From contig JAGZOP010000007.1 in the NCBI GenBank assembly GCA_018383195.1, forward strand, positions 1 to 64,000: a stretch of DNA of 64,000 nucleotides, read 5' to 3'. A program made the translations under genes and the position numbers. Each line of letters opens with the position of its first letter. Positions within the stretch are counted from its first letter, which is position 1. This DNA comes from Clostridiaceae bacterium. GTDB taxonomy: Bacteria > Bacillota > Clostridia > Oscillospirales > Butyricicoccaceae. Below are positions 44,395 through 54,056 of this stretch, piece after piece. A model generated the notes under the pieces. It was given only the letters and a program-made list of their open reading frames with translations. It was not told the DNA's origin and ran no database searches.

Positions 44395-45498
44395 TTAGAC
44401 ATTGAAGCGGAACAGCACGACATCGCCATCCTGCATGACATACTCCTTGCCCTCCGAGCGGACCAAACCCTTTTCACGCGCTGCGGGCAGCGAACCGCAT
44501 GCCATCAAATCATCATAGGAAACCACTTCGGCACGGATGAAGCCGCGCTCAAAATCGGTATGGATCTTGCCGGCAGCCTGCGGCGCCTTGGTTCCCTTTT
44601 CAATCGTCCATGCGCGGACTTCCTGCTCGCCTGCGGTCAGATAGCTCATGAGGCCGAGCAGATCATAGCAGACGCGGATCAAACGGTCCAGGCCGCTTTC
44701 CTCCAAACCGAGTTCGGACAGGAACATTTCCTTCTCATCCTCTTCGAGGGATGCAATGTCCTCCTCCAACTTAGCACAGATCGGCAGCACCATCGCGCCT
44801 TCCGCATCCGCAATGGCTTTTACGCCTGCCAGACGCGCATTTTCGGTCTGGTCGCCAGTAAAGCCCGCCTCGTCCATGTTGGCAGCATAGATGACCTTCT
44901 TGGCGGTCAGCAGGTCGCAGTCCTTCATGACGCGCTGCACATCTTCATCGTCCGCAAAGCCCTCAAAGGTGCGTGCGGTTTTGCCCTCTTCCAGATGCGC
45001 CTTGAGCTTTTCGAGGATTTCCACATCCAGATTCAGCTTCTTATCTGCCTTGGCAGCCTTGCGGGTACGGTCCAGACGGCGCTCCAAATGCTCAATATCA
45101 GAGAGCACCAGTTCCAGATTGATGGTTTCAATATCGCGCGCCGGGTCAACCGAACCCTCGACATGCACGATGTTGTCGTCATCGAAGCAGCGCACCACAT
45201 GGACAATCGCATCCACTTCGCGGATGTGGCTCAGGAACTTGTTGCCGAGCCCCTCACCCTTGGACGCGCCGCGCACCAGACCCGCAATGTCTACGAACTC
45301 CACAACCGCCGGCGTGGTTTTCTTGGCGTGGTACAGGTCGGTCAGCGGCTGAAGACGATAATCCGGCACTGCGACCATTCCCACATTGGGGTCAATGGTG
45401 CAGAACGGGTAGTTTGCGCTCTCTGCGCCCGCATTGGTGATGGCGTTAAACAGGGTGGACTTGCCCACGTTCGGCAGTCCGACGATACCTAATTTCAT
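44395..45498 (-). CDS. ychF: Redox-regulated ATPase YchF
   Basis: Obg-like P-loop ATPase of 367 residues that binds ribosomes and RNA. The Walker A motif GLPNVGKSTLFN (about 7-18), DIAGLVRGASKGEGLGNKF, a coiled region, and the C-terminal TGS domain (KIHTDFERGFIRAEVV). YchF prefers ATP since its G4-like motif NxxE departs from NKxD (family knowledge). GGAGG site. Confidence 0.96.
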   Translation of the reverse strand: MKLGIVGLPNVGKSTLFNAITNAGAESANYPFCTIDPNVGMVAVPDYRLQPLTDLYHAKKTTPAVVEFVDIAGLVRGASKGEGLGNKFLSHIREVDAIVHVVRCFDDDNIVHVEGSVDPARDIETINLELVLSDIEHLERRLDRTRKAAKADKKLNLDVEILEKLKAHLEEGKTARTFEGFADDEDVQRVMKDCDLLTAKKVIYAANMDEAGFTGDQTENARLAGVKAIADAEGAMVLPICAKLEEDIASLEEDEKEMFLSELGLEESGLDRLIRVCYDLLGLMSYLTAGEQEVRAWTIEKGTKAPQAAGKIHTDFERGFIRAEVVSYDDLMACGSLPAAREKGLVRSEGKEYVMQDGDVVLFRFNV

Positions 45499-45562
45499 AC
45501 TCTATATTCCTCCAGAATTACACTTTCACATCTAACAATACATTATATCTGATTTTTCGCAC

Positions 45563-46324
45563 TTACGCAAGCAGTTCCCAGCCTGTTTTCACGATTAAAA
45601 GACCGAGAACCACAAAAATCAGCATCCGGACAACGCGCGCGCCGCCGCGCACCGCCAGCCGCACCCCCGTCTGATTGCCTGCAATGGCACATACCGCAGC
45701 AGGTATCGCGACCGCAAACACAACTTTTCCGTGCATCAGATACACCAGCATGGATGTGATATTCGATGTAAAGTTGACAATTTTGGAACATCCCGATGCA
45801 AGAAGCAAATCATAACCCAGTATGGCGGAAAATGCGAGAATCAAAAATGTACCGGTACCTGGACCAATCAATCCATCGTATCCCCCGATGAAAAATCCGA
45901 TGATAAACGAAATCACAGCAGTTTTACGGCGCGAAAACGCTTTCGGCACAGTGTCCTCCGCACCGATATCCCGCTTGACCGCAAGCACCACTGCAACACA
46001 CGGCAGCAGGACAAGCAGCACGGTTTTCAGCGTATGATCTGAGATATGCAATGCAAGCAGGGTTCCAAGCGGGGCTCCCAATAATGCGCCCACCGCCGCG
46101 CTCAGTCCTGCGCGCATCTGCACCCGCCCGACCTGAATGTACTTTATCATCGAAGTGCATGTACCGAGCGACATGGCAAACTTATTGGTGCCAAGCGCCA
46201 AATGGGCGGGCAGCCCTGCCATCAGGTAAGCCGGCAAAGAAATCAGCCCGCCTCCGCCCGCAACCGCATCCACAAACCCTGCCAAAAACGCCAACGGACA
46301 GACAATCGCCAAAATTTGAATCAC
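45563..46324 (-). CDS. TSUP (TauE/SafE) family permease
   Basis: A 253-residue membrane protein with about eight helices in two repeats. The first has GFVDAVAGGGGLISLPAYL and the second YDGLIGPGTGTFLILAF, the two conserved TSUP loops. The family moves sulfite, sulfonates or other anions. The start is GTG at 46324 with GGGGGA before it. If the UxaA-type pair in this window releases sulfite, this would be a candidate exporter, but it is 30 kb away. Confidence 0.85.
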   Translation of the reverse strand: MIQILAIVCPLAFLAGFVDAVAGGGGLISLPAYLMAGLPAHLALGTNKFAMSLGTCTSMIKYIQVGRVQMRAGLSAAVGALLGAPLGTLLALHISDHTLKTVLLVLLPCVAVVLAVKRDIGAEDTVPKAFSRRKTAVISFIIGFFIGGYDGLIGPGTGTFLILAFSAILGYDLLLASGCSKIVNFTSNITSMLVYLMHGKVVFAVAIPAAVCAIAGNQTGVRLAVRGGARVVRMLIFVVLGLLIVKTGWELLA

Positions 46325-46517
46325 AAAAATTCCCCCTAATCAGCAATAGTATACCGATTTCTATGGTCTTTTTCAAGGAATTCACACATAACATGCCCTG
46401 CTTTTTTCGACTTATTTCTGCAATACACCGCAAAGCTTTATGAGTTCTGCACAATTTACGCTTCACTTTCTCCCCAATATTCAACAAAAATTGCAGAGAC
46501 TTCCCGACCTTCTCCCC

Positions 46518-46546
46518 TTGACAAATTTTGTTTCTCAGCGTATCAT
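46518..46546 (+). promoter_or_regulatory. Promoter of the M23 peptidase gene
   Basis: TTGACA (46518-46523), 17-bp spacer, TATCAT (46541-46546), 50 bases before the ATG. Confidence 0.7.
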
Positions 46547-46595
46547 TATTTTGTAACCAAATTGTAATCATCCTGCGGAAAGGATTTCCCATAAA

Positions 46596-47813
46596 ATGAA
46601 AAAGCGTTCCCTTAAAAATACATATCCCCGCCGGCTGCACCTCTCGTGCTCCAGTCGGATTCCCGCAGCGGCATTATGCTTTTCCGTGCTGTTTGCACTC
46701 CCTGCCGCCGCAGCCCTGCGCCCTGCAACCCGTATCACATGGGACGGCTGCACCATCGGCTACACTGCAAGCACAGAGGACGCCTCCCATGCGGTAAACA
46801 CATTGGAGCAAACCGTATCCGACTTCACCGGAAAGGACTATGCCTTGTCCGGTTCTCTGGAAATGACGCCAAGTCTTGCGTTTGTCTCTCAGCTCGATTC
46901 CGAGCAGGAAACGGTTGCATCGCTCGCACAGGCTGCGGACGATCTTGACATGCTTGCAGTCCTCACTGTGGATGGTCAAACCGTCGGTGCCTGCGCGACT
47001 GTGGACGAAGTTCAGCAGGCGCTTGATACCAAGCTCAATCAATATAAAAATTCCGAAGAGGATACGGCGCGTTTCTCTGAAAATGTTCATGTTGCAGTTG
47101 CTCCCACACCAAATGATGCATGTATTTCAGCCGAAGCGCTCTCGGACAAGCTGGAGCAGGAACAGCTGCTCGATGTAGAAGTGACCAGCACCGTCCATTA
47201 TACCGAAGCCATCCCCCATGAAACCCTGTGGGTTGAAAACGCCCAGATGGACCAAAACACCACCGAGGTAATTATGGATGGCAAAGACGGCGAAGCCGAA
47301 GTGGAAGCCGAGGTGGTTTCGGTCAACGGTGTGGAAACCGAGCGCACCATTGTCAGCCGCGCGCTGCTGGCACGCGCATCCAATGCAGTTGTCGCCTATG
47401 GCACGCGCAATATCGGCATCGGTACCGGCGATATGATCGCGCCTCTGACCTCCTATCGCTTCACTTCAGCATTCAAGTTCCGCGACGGACGCTGGCATAA
47501 GGGCGTCGATCTGGCGACCGAAGTCGGTTCCTCGGTCTATGCCGCGGACAACGGCAAAGTTGTGGTATCCGAATATTCGGACAGCTTTGGCAATTATATC
47601 ATCATCGACCACGCCAACGGTCTGAAAACGTTGTATGCGCATAACAGCCTGCTCTTGGTGCAGGCGGGCGATACGATTGCCAAAGGAACGCAGATTGCGG
47701 TTTCCGGCAACACCGGACGCAGCTCCGGTCCTCACGTACATTTTGAGGTGCATCGCGATGGCATCGCGGTCAACCCCGAACTCTATGTCGCGCTCGGTCC
47801 TGTAAGTGAATAA
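46596..47813 (+). CDS. M23 family peptidoglycan endopeptidase with G5 domain
   Basis: A secreted or anchored cell-wall hydrolase of 405 residues. The N-terminus has a signal/anchor helix (about 22-40), a LysM/PG-binding-like middle, a G5 domain (about 190-270, with EVEAEVVSVNGVETERTIVS) and the Peptidase_M23 domain with HKGVDLATEVGS and HVHFEVHRDG, the zinc-binding histidines. Usual role: cutting peptide bridges during growth or sporulation. AAAGGA site. Confidence 0.93.
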   Translation: MKKRSLKNTYPRRLHLSCSSRIPAAALCFSVLFALPAAAALRPATRITWDGCTIGYTASTEDASHAVNTLEQTVSDFTGKDYALSGSLEMTPSLAFVSQLDSEQETVASLAQAADDLDMLAVLTVDGQTVGACATVDEVQQALDTKLNQYKNSEEDTARFSENVHVAVAPTPNDACISAEALSDKLEQEQLLDVEVTSTVHYTEAIPHETLWVENAQMDQNTTEVIMDGKDGEAEVEAEVVSVNGVETERTIVSRALLARASNAVVAYGTRNIGIGTGDMIAPLTSYRFTSAFKFRDGRWHKGVDLATEVGSSVYAADNGKVVVSEYSDSFGNYIIIDHANGLKTLYAHNSLLLVQAGDTIAKGTQIAVSGNTGRSSGPHVHFEVHRDGIAVNPELYVALGPVSE

Positions 47814-47818
47814 ATTTC

Positions 47819-47855
47819 AGAGGATGTCTCCGCGGCATCCTCTGTTTTCTTTTTC
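47819..47855 (+). terminator. Terminator after the M23 peptidase
   Basis: AGAGGATG and CATCCTCT (47819-47826 and 47836-47843), then GTTTTCTTTTT. Confidence 0.75.
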
Positions 47856-47904
47856 CCCAAACTGTGGTATGATAGAAAAAAGATACTGCCACGAGGTGAA
47901 GCAA

Positions 47905-48762
47905 ATGTCAAATGTAGTGATTGTGGGCAGCGGACCGGCTGGTATCTCAGCCGCATTATATACCGTCCGCGCAGGACTGAACACCACAGTCATCAGCGGC
48001 GGCACCGGCGCGCTTTCCAAAGCGCACGCCATTGAAAATTATTACGGTTTTGCTCTTCCGGTTTCCGGCGAAGCGCTCGAAATGTCCGGTATTGAACAGG
48101 CGCGCCGCTTGGGTGCGCGCATCATCGAAAGCGAAGTTACCGGAATTGGTTTTGAGGAAACGCTTTTTGTTCAAACCGCGGACAAGCGCTACGAGGCTGA
48201 TTTTGTGATTCTTGCTACCGGGTCGCCACGCAATACCCCGCGCATTCCGGGGCTCAGTGAACACGAGGGCATGGGGGTCAGCTACTGCGCGGTCTGCGAC
48301 GCATTTTTCTATCGCGGAAAAAATGTTGCGGTGCTTGGTGAGGGCGAGTATGCCTTGCACGAGGTGCGCGACCTGCTGCCTGTGGTTCGCTCAGTCACGC
48401 TTGTCACCAACGGCAAAACACCGACCATCGAAATCCCGGACGGGGTACAGCTCGATACCCGCGAAATTGCAGCGATTGAAGGCGAGGGCGTAGTTGAACG
48501 CATCCGCTTCAAAAATGGAGCCGCGCTCCCGGTTGCCGGAGTCTTTGTCGCGCATGGTGTTGCCGGCTCCGCAGAACTGGCACGCAAAATCGGTGCACTG
48601 ACCGATGGCAACCGTATTATTGTAGACCCTACGATGGCAACAAACATCCCCGGGTTGTATGCTGCCGGCGACTGCACGGGCGGCATGCTCCAAATATCCA
48701 AGGCAGTCTATGAAGGCGCGCTTGCCGGCACCGCGGTCATCAAGGCATCCCGAGAAAAGTAA
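47905..48762 (+). CDS. Thioredoxin reductase-like flavoprotein
   Basis: A 285-residue NAD(P)/FAD oxidoreductase of the TrxB type. GSGPAGISAALYTVRAGL binds FAD, GVSYCAVCDAFFYRGK holds the redox CxxC (Cys-Ala-Val-Cys), and the C-terminal GLYAAGDCTGG contacts FAD. At 285 residues it is a little short (about 305-315 is usual), with a shortened NADPH domain: AVLGEGEYALHEV replaces the more typical GGGDSA. It may use NADH or ferredoxin-linked electrons. The ATG at 47905 with GAGG is chosen over a longer frame. Confidence 0.85.
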   Translation: MSNVVIVGSGPAGISAALYTVRAGLNTTVISGGTGALSKAHAIENYYGFALPVSGEALEMSGIEQARRLGARIIESEVTGIGFEETLFVQTADKRYEADFVILATGSPRNTPRIPGLSEHEGMGVSYCAVCDAFFYRGKNVAVLGEGEYALHEVRDLLPVVRSVTLVTNGKTPTIEIPDGVQLDTREIAAIEGEGVVERIRFKNGAALPVAGVFVAHGVAGSAELARKIGALTDGNRIIVDPTMATNIPGLYAAGDCTGGMLQISKAVYEGALAGTAVIKASREK

Positions 48763-48799
48763 AAAAATGCACGGAACAATCATGTTCCGTGCATTTTTT
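48762..48799. terminator. Bidirectional terminator between TrxR-like and esterase genes
   Basis: AAAAATGCACGGAACA and its complement with a 4-base loop and T/A runs on both sides. Confidence 0.88.
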
Positions 48800-49583
48800 A
48801 TTCCGCTCCATCCAGCCAGACGAGCGCCCGGCGCAAGGCGTCATCGAAATAATACCAATCATGTGCGCCATCCCATTCTTCATAGGTATGCGCAACCCCA
48901 AGGGAAGATAAAATCTCATGATAGTGCCGGCAGTCCGCAAGCAAATCATCCTGCTTGCCGCAGGACAGGTACAGCCGCGGTACCAGACCGCCCCGCGCAG
49001 CTTTTTCCGCCAGACGTACCGAATGATCCTGCGGCAAAAGCGCCAATTCTGAGCCAAAAATAGCCGTGAAATCACGCATCAGCTGCACGCCATAGGTCTG
49101 CTCAGCCTGCTCGGCGGGCATAAACCGTAGCGTATCCATCTCCTCGCCGTTCATCAGGCAACAAGGTGACAATGCCGCGCACGCGCCGAACCGCTCCGGA
49201 TGATTGAGCGCTGCTTTGAGTGCGCCGTAACCGCCCATTGAGCCGCCGATTACGGCAGTATCTTCGCGCTTTGCAGAGATGCGGAACAGGTTCTTGCAGA
49301 TATCCGGCAGTTCTTCGGACACATAGGTCAAAAACTGACCGCCATAGCGCATATCAGTATAAAAGCTGCGCTGCACCTCGGGCATGATGAACAGGATGCG
49401 CCGTTCCTCTGCGCACAGGCGCAGACGGGTATAATCTGCCCAGCAATCGCTGTTGCCGCACAGCCCATGCAGTAGATACACAGTGCGGTACGGCGCATCC
49501 CCCGTAAAATCGTTGGGACCGGCAATGGTCAGACCGGTTGACATCTCCAGCGTTTTAGAAAAAATTGTGCCGCGAAGCAGCAT
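48798..49583 (-). CDS. Tributyrin esterase-like (EstA/esterase D) family hydrolase
   Basis: Cytosolic serine esterase of 261 residues. VYLLHGLCGNSDCWADY is the oxyanion strand, the nucleophile is in GGSMGGYGALK, and GAHDWYYFDDAL holds the catalytic His. It may act on short-chain or S-formyl esters. The ATG at 49583 with AAGGGG is chosen; an earlier in-frame ATG lacks a site. Confidence 0.88.
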   Translation of the reverse strand: MLLRGTIFSKTLEMSTGLTIAGPNDFTGDAPYRTVYLLHGLCGNSDCWADYTRLRLCAEERRILFIMPEVQRSFYTDMRYGGQFLTYVSEELPDICKNLFRISAKREDTAVIGGSMGGYGALKAALNHPERFGACAALSPCCLMNGEEMDTLRFMPAEQAEQTYGVQLMRDFTAIFGSELALLPQDHSVRLAEKAARGGLVPRLYLSCGKQDDLLADCRHYHEILSSLGVAHTYEEWDGAHDWYYFDDALRRALVWLDGAE

Positions 49584-49771
49584 GGCAACCCCTTCTTTCC
49601 AAGTCATTTTGTTGGATTTAAAATCAATTGTTTTTATTTTATCATGCGTGGTGTGCCGGTGCAACCCAAAGGTTGTCCCGTGCATATTCACACAAGTCAG
49701 CCAAAACTCTGATTGTCACAGCTCCCCCAAATTTCTGCCGAATCCATTTGGAACAACCGGCAGCCATTTCA

Positions 49772-50338
49772 TCAAGTGCGGTTCTCTCCGTATACTGACT
49801 CTACATAATCGAGCGAAGTGGCGCTGAGCAGCAGGAAACCATCCTCGGTGAAATAGGTCCAGTTGGCTTCCGTCCCCGCGGTCTGCTCGTCGATGCCGTC
49901 CTCGGTAGACGGCAGAGAAAGCTCCTCAAACAGCGTTTCCCGCTCCTCGCGTTCAAAGGCAGAGGTAAAGAGGTCGATCATTACATCAAGTGACTTCTTT
50001 TCCGCATCGGTCTTGAGTTCGTTTTTTTCAACCATCAGCACCGCCTGATAGACGTTATCGCTCTCCGCAAGGCTGTATACCTCAAACACCATGCCGGGCG
50101 CTGTGTAGCTGCGGCGAAGCGCTGCCGGGGCATCGCCATCTGCTGCAAGCTTCTCCGGTTCCGGGTCCTCGGTAAACATGCCCTCAATTTCCTTGTACGC
50201 CAAGTCCTTGCGCAGCGCACCGATCAATTTATCGCTTGTGCCTTCAAAGCTGCCGATCTCGTCCTTTTTTCCGCCGCATGCGGTCAGGGTCAGCGCCATA
50301 CATGCCGCAAGCAGCGCCGCCAGCATTCTTTTTTTCAT
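49772..50338 (-). CDS. Putative lipoprotein of unknown function
   Basis: A 188-residue secreted protein with lipobox TLTACGGKKDE (Cys about 21). The mature part is acidic (DPEPEKLAADGD, EREERETLFEELSLPSTEDG) with one predicted beta-rich domain (YTAPGMVFEVYSLAESD, ANWTYFTEDGFLLLSATSLD). Two ATGs are adjacent; the second (50338) has 7 bases from GGAGG and is preferred. I do not recognise the family. Confidence 0.75.
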   Translation of the reverse strand: MKKRMLAALLAACMALTLTACGGKKDEIGSFEGTSDKLIGALRKDLAYKEIEGMFTEDPEPEKLAADGDAPAALRRSYTAPGMVFEVYSLAESDNVYQAVLMVEKNELKTDAEKKSLDVMIDLFTSAFEREERETLFEELSLPSTEDGIDEQTAGTEANWTYFTEDGFLLLSATSLDYVESVYGENRT

Positions 50339-50410
50339 CATTGCTCCTCCAAATTCTTCGGGATTGTTTCTTAATGGGATACCCTATTTTAATGGGTTTG
50401 TAAAGATAAA

Positions 50411-50436
50411 CAGGCCACGGGAGTGCCCGTGACCTG
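50411..50436 (-). terminator. Terminator of the nucleoside ABC operon
   Basis: CAGGCCACGGG and CCCGTGACCTG with a 4-base loop; TTTATCTTT follows on the minus strand. Confidence 0.75.
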
Positions 50437-50445
50437 AAAATCCGT

Positions 50446-51396
50446 TTAACGTTCCTCTCGGAAATAGTTTACGCCCAAGCTGCCCGGCAAATTGAGATCT
50501 TTCTTCTTGCGAATCGAACTGATGACCAAAATCAGCGCAGTCATTGCAAAGGGCAGCATATCATAGAATGCAGTCGGAATCGGCACAAGCGAGCGCGGCA
50601 CATAATATTTGAGCACGCGCAGCGCGCCGAATACGAACGACCCCCAGATTGCATGCATCGGCTTCCACTTTGCAAAGATGACAAGTGCAACCGCAATCCA
50701 TCCAAGGCCGCCGACATTGTTGGAAATCCAAACGCCGCTGTTGATAATCATTGCGCAGTATGCGCCGCCCACGCCGCAGATACCGCCGCCGATAAGAATC
50801 ATCGTATATTTCCAGCGGGTAACGCTGACGCCCGCGGCGTCCGCGGCAGCCGGGTTATGCCCGATTGCCTGCACGTTAAGCCCCACCTTGGTCTTGCTCA
50901 AAAACAATCCCGCAACGATTGCAACGACAATCCCAAGATAAACGAATGGGCTATAGGAAAACAGCAGCTCTCCCGCAACCGGCAGGTCGCTCAGCACTGG
51001 AATATTCACCGCGCGCATGGTTTCCGTAATTCCTTCCGGCAGTTTCAGCGTGCCGTTTTCGGTCTGCCCCAGCATATAAATCCCGATGAAGTTCGCCAGA
51101 CCGACGCCAAAGATGGTCAGGGTCAGACCGGATACATTCTGGTCCGCCATAAACGTCACGGTCAAAAGCGCATAAATCAATGCGCTTCCCACACCGGCAA
51201 GGAATGCAGCCAGTACTGCAATGAGAAAGGAATCGGTCATCATACCAGCCATAAAGCCTGCGCATGCGCCGATGGACATCATGCCCTCCACGCCGAGGTT
51301 CAAATGACCGACCTTCTCCGAACAGATTTCACCGACCGTGCCAAACAGCAGCGGCGTACTCGCGCCAATCGCAGCCACGATAAATTTCAGCAGCAT
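50446..51396 (-). CDS. BMP-type nucleoside ABC transporter, permease 2
   Basis: A 316-residue inner-membrane permease with about eight helices and the family motif GHNPAAADAAGVSVTRWKY (coupling loop). It pairs with the permease encoded just upstream (one-base overlap). Together with the ATPase and lipoprotein of this operon it imports nucleosides or related compounds in the RnsABCD/NupOPQ group. Confidence 0.9.
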   Translation of the reverse strand: MLLKFIVAAIGASTPLLFGTVGEICSEKVGHLNLGVEGMMSIGACAGFMAGMMTDSFLIAVLAAFLAGVGSALIYALLTVTFMADQNVSGLTLTIFGVGLANFIGIYMLGQTENGTLKLPEGITETMRAVNIPVLSDLPVAGELLFSYSPFVYLGIVVAIVAGLFLSKTKVGLNVQAIGHNPAAADAAGVSVTRWKYTMILIGGGICGVGGAYCAMIINSGVWISNNVGGLGWIAVALVIFAKWKPMHAIWGSFVFGALRVLKYYVPRSLVPIPTAFYDMLPFAMTALILVISSIRKKKDLNLPGSLGVNYFREER

Positions 51397-52463
51397 CAGC
51401 CTTCTCCCCCTTTCTTTGCATGGTCACGCACAAAGCGGTACCGGGTGAAAAATTCGCATCCAAGCACAAAAAACAGGATGATTCCCTGCAATACATCGGC
51501 ACAGTCGGTGGACAAGCCAAACTGCGACTGCACAACCGAAGCGCCCTTTTCAAGCACCGCAAACAGGAACGCAACCACAGCGCTTGCCAAGGGGTTGAGC
51601 TGCGCCAGCCATGCGACGATAATCGCGGTAAATCCGACACCGCCCGCAACGCCGGTGGTCAGCGTCTTATCCGAGCCGGCAACCTGAACCATGCCCGCAA
51701 TGCCCGCAATGGCGCCGGACAGGAACATGGTGCGCAGCACGATGCGGTCCACGCGCATGCCTGCATAAGCAGCTGTCGCCTTGCTCTGACCAACAACTGA
51801 AATCTCATAGCCATGCTTGGTGTATTTCAAGTAAATCAATACGGCAACCGTCAAAACTGCCGCAACAATCCAACCCATATGTACCCCAAGCACCTTGGGA
51901 AGCACAACATCCGGTGAAAAACTCGGAATCTTGGGGAAACCGTTAGCAGCCGGGTCTCGCCACGGACCTTCCTGAAGCCAGCTCACCAGATAGAGCGCAA
52001 TATAGTTGAGCATCAGGGTGAACAGCGTTTCATTGGTGCCAAATCGGGTCTTGAAGAACGCCGGAATCAGCGCCCACAAACCGCCGCCCACGATGCCCGC
52101 AGCGAGCATCAGTACAAACAGGATGGGGAACGGCAGATTGTCATGATAGAGCGCAAAATAGGTCGCAAAGACCGCGCCCATGATGAGCTGTCCCTCACCG
52201 CCGATGTTCCAAAATTTCATTTTGAACGACAGCGTGACGCCGAGCGCTGCGATCAGCATGGGAATCATAAACTTCACTGTGGACTGTACCGCCATCTTGG
52301 AGCGGAACGCACCCGAAATAATGGTCTTGTACACATCAATCGGGTTAAAGCCGAGCATCAAAATGAACAGACCGCCCGCGGCAAGCGCAAGCAGGAACGC
52401 GCCCAGACGAATAAGCAGCATCTGCTGCGCGGTTTTTTCCTTGGTCTTTACTACGCGGATCAT
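51396..52463 (-). CDS. BMP-type nucleoside ABC transporter, permease 1
   Basis: A 355-residue permease with about nine helices. KYTKHGYEISVVGQSKATA is the coupling-loop motif and FWNIGGEGQLIMGAVFA the conserved second segment. It overlaps the ATPase gene by 4 bases and permease 2 by one. Confidence 0.9.
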   Translation of the reverse strand: MIRVVKTKEKTAQQMLLIRLGAFLLALAAGGLFILMLGFNPIDVYKTIISGAFRSKMAVQSTVKFMIPMLIAALGVTLSFKMKFWNIGGEGQLIMGAVFATYFALYHDNLPFPILFVLMLAAGIVGGGLWALIPAFFKTRFGTNETLFTLMLNYIALYLVSWLQEGPWRDPAANGFPKIPSFSPDVVLPKVLGVHMGWIVAAVLTVAVLIYLKYTKHGYEISVVGQSKATAAYAGMRVDRIVLRTMFLSGAIAGIAGMVQVAGSDKTLTTGVAGGVGFTAIIVAWLAQLNPLASAVVAFLFAVLEKGASVVQSQFGLSTDCADVLQGIILFFVLGCEFFTRYRFVRDHAKKGGEG

Positions 52464-53977
52464 GCCTGCGCCTCCTTTCCGCCGCCCACCATAAGCATGG
52501 CGATTTCATCCTTGGTGGTTGTGCGCGCATCGACGATTCCGGTTACCTGCCCATGGCACAGCACCATAATGCGGTCAGACAATTCGAGCAATACGTCCAA
52601 ATCTTCGCCGATATAAATGATTGCGACCCCTTGCTTTTTCTGCTCACCCAGCAGGTCATACACGGTATAGGAGGAATTGATGTCCAATCCGCGCACCGGA
52701 TATGCCGTAATGAGCACCTGCGGCGAAGATTCAATCTCGCGCCCAAGCAGGACCTTCTGCACATTGCCGCCCGACATCAATCGCACAGGCGTATCCACCG
52801 AGGGGGTCACAATCGACAGCCGCTCGACCAAATTTTCCGCCTGTGCCCGCGCGGGCTTCGTATCGATGAACGGTCCCTTATTCTGGTCATAGGTCTTGAG
52901 CATCATATTGCCGACCATGCCCATGGATGCGACCAGACCCATGCCCAGACGGTCCTCGGGCACAAAGCCAAGGTGCACACCGAGGCGGAAAATCTCACGC
53001 GGGGATTTTCCGATCAGGTTTTCCTTGTGGTAGAGCACCGCGCCCTTTTCCGCCGGACACAATCCCGCGATGGCTTCGCACAACTCCTTCTGTCCCGAGC
53101 CTGCGATGCCCGCGATGCCGAGGATCTCGCCCGTGCGCACCTCAAAAGAAGCGTCGTCAATCGCAAGCGACCCGTCCGCCTTACGGATGGTCAAATCCAC
53201 TGCCTTGAGTATAGTCTGGGGGTTGACCGGCTCCGGGCGGTCAATCGCAAGGGAAACCGGTCTTCCGACCATCAGCTCGGTCAGTTTTTTCTCATCGGTT
53301 TCTGCGGTATTGACCGTGCCAATGTATTTGCCTTTGCGCAAAATTGTAACACGGTCAGAAATATCCAGCACCTCATTCAGCTTATGGGTGATGATAATCA
53401 CCGCGCAGCCCTGCTCACGCATTTTGCGTAGGATTGCAAAAAGCTTCTCGGTTTCCTGCGGGGTGAGAACCGCCGTCGGCTCGTCCAGAATAAGAATCTT
53501 CTGTCCGCGATACAGCACCTTGAGAATTTCCACCGTCTGCTTCTCCGAAACCGACATATCGTAAATGTACTTGTCCGGATCAATCTCCAGACCGACCGAG
53601 CGGCCGATTTCCGCGACCTTGTCGCGCAGTTCTTTGACCGGCAGGCGTTTTCCTTTTGTACCCAACGCGACATTGTCCATAGCGGTAAACACATCGACCA
53701 GTTTAAAGTGCTGATAGATCATGCCGATACCAAGTTCCATGGCGTCTTCCGGCGTATTGATTGTCGCCTGCTTTCCCGCCACACAGATCGTGCCCTGATC
53801 CGGATGGTAAATTCCCGAAAGCATATTCATCAGCGTTGTCTTGCCTGAGCCGTTCTCGCCCAGCAGCGCAAGGATTTCTCCGTAACGGACGGTCAAATCC
53901 ACGCCGTCGTTTGCCACAACCGTGCCGAAGGTTTTGGTAATCCCGCGGCATTCGATTGCATATTCGCTCTTTGCCAT
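52460..53977 (-). CDS. BMP-type nucleoside ABC transporter, ATP-binding protein
   Basis: A 505-residue double-NBD ATPase of the sugar/nucleoside type. The first half has Walker A GENGSGKTTLMN, signature VSEKQTVEILKVL and Walker B ILILDEPTAVL; the second is degenerate (AGSGQKELCEAI for Walker A, SGGNVQKVLLGRE signature) as usual in this group. Start at 53977 with GGGAGG. It lies 80 bases after the binding protein, beyond the hairpin at 54008-54039. Confidence 0.93.
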   Translation of the reverse strand: MAKSEYAIECRGITKTFGTVVANDGVDLTVRYGEILALLGENGSGKTTLMNMLSGIYHPDQGTICVAGKQATINTPEDAMELGIGMIYQHFKLVDVFTAMDNVALGTKGKRLPVKELRDKVAEIGRSVGLEIDPDKYIYDMSVSEKQTVEILKVLYRGQKILILDEPTAVLTPQETEKLFAILRKMREQGCAVIIITHKLNEVLDISDRVTILRKGKYIGTVNTAETDEKKLTELMVGRPVSLAIDRPEPVNPQTILKAVDLTIRKADGSLAIDDASFEVRTGEILGIAGIAGSGQKELCEAIAGLCPAEKGAVLYHKENLIGKSPREIFRLGVHLGFVPEDRLGMGLVASMGMVGNMMLKTYDQNKGPFIDTKPARAQAENLVERLSIVTPSVDTPVRLMSGGNVQKVLLGREIESSPQVLITAYPVRGLDINSSYTVYDLLGEQKKQGVAIIYIGEDLDVLLELSDRIMVLCHGQVTGIVDARTTTKDEIAMLMVGGGKEAQA

Positions 53978-54007
53978 CGTTTCCTCCCTTATCAATCAGA
54001 TTCGTCC

Positions 54008-54039
54008 AAAAGAGGCGGCCATTCGTGACCGCCTCTTTT
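54008..54039 (-). terminator. Intercistronic hairpin between the BMP lipoprotein and ATPase genes
   Basis: AAAAGAGGCGG and CCGCCTCTTTT with T runs on both strands. Probably a partial terminator that keeps lipoprotein mRNA above transporter mRNA. Confidence 0.75.
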
Positions 54040-54056
54040 ACATTCATTGAAATTCC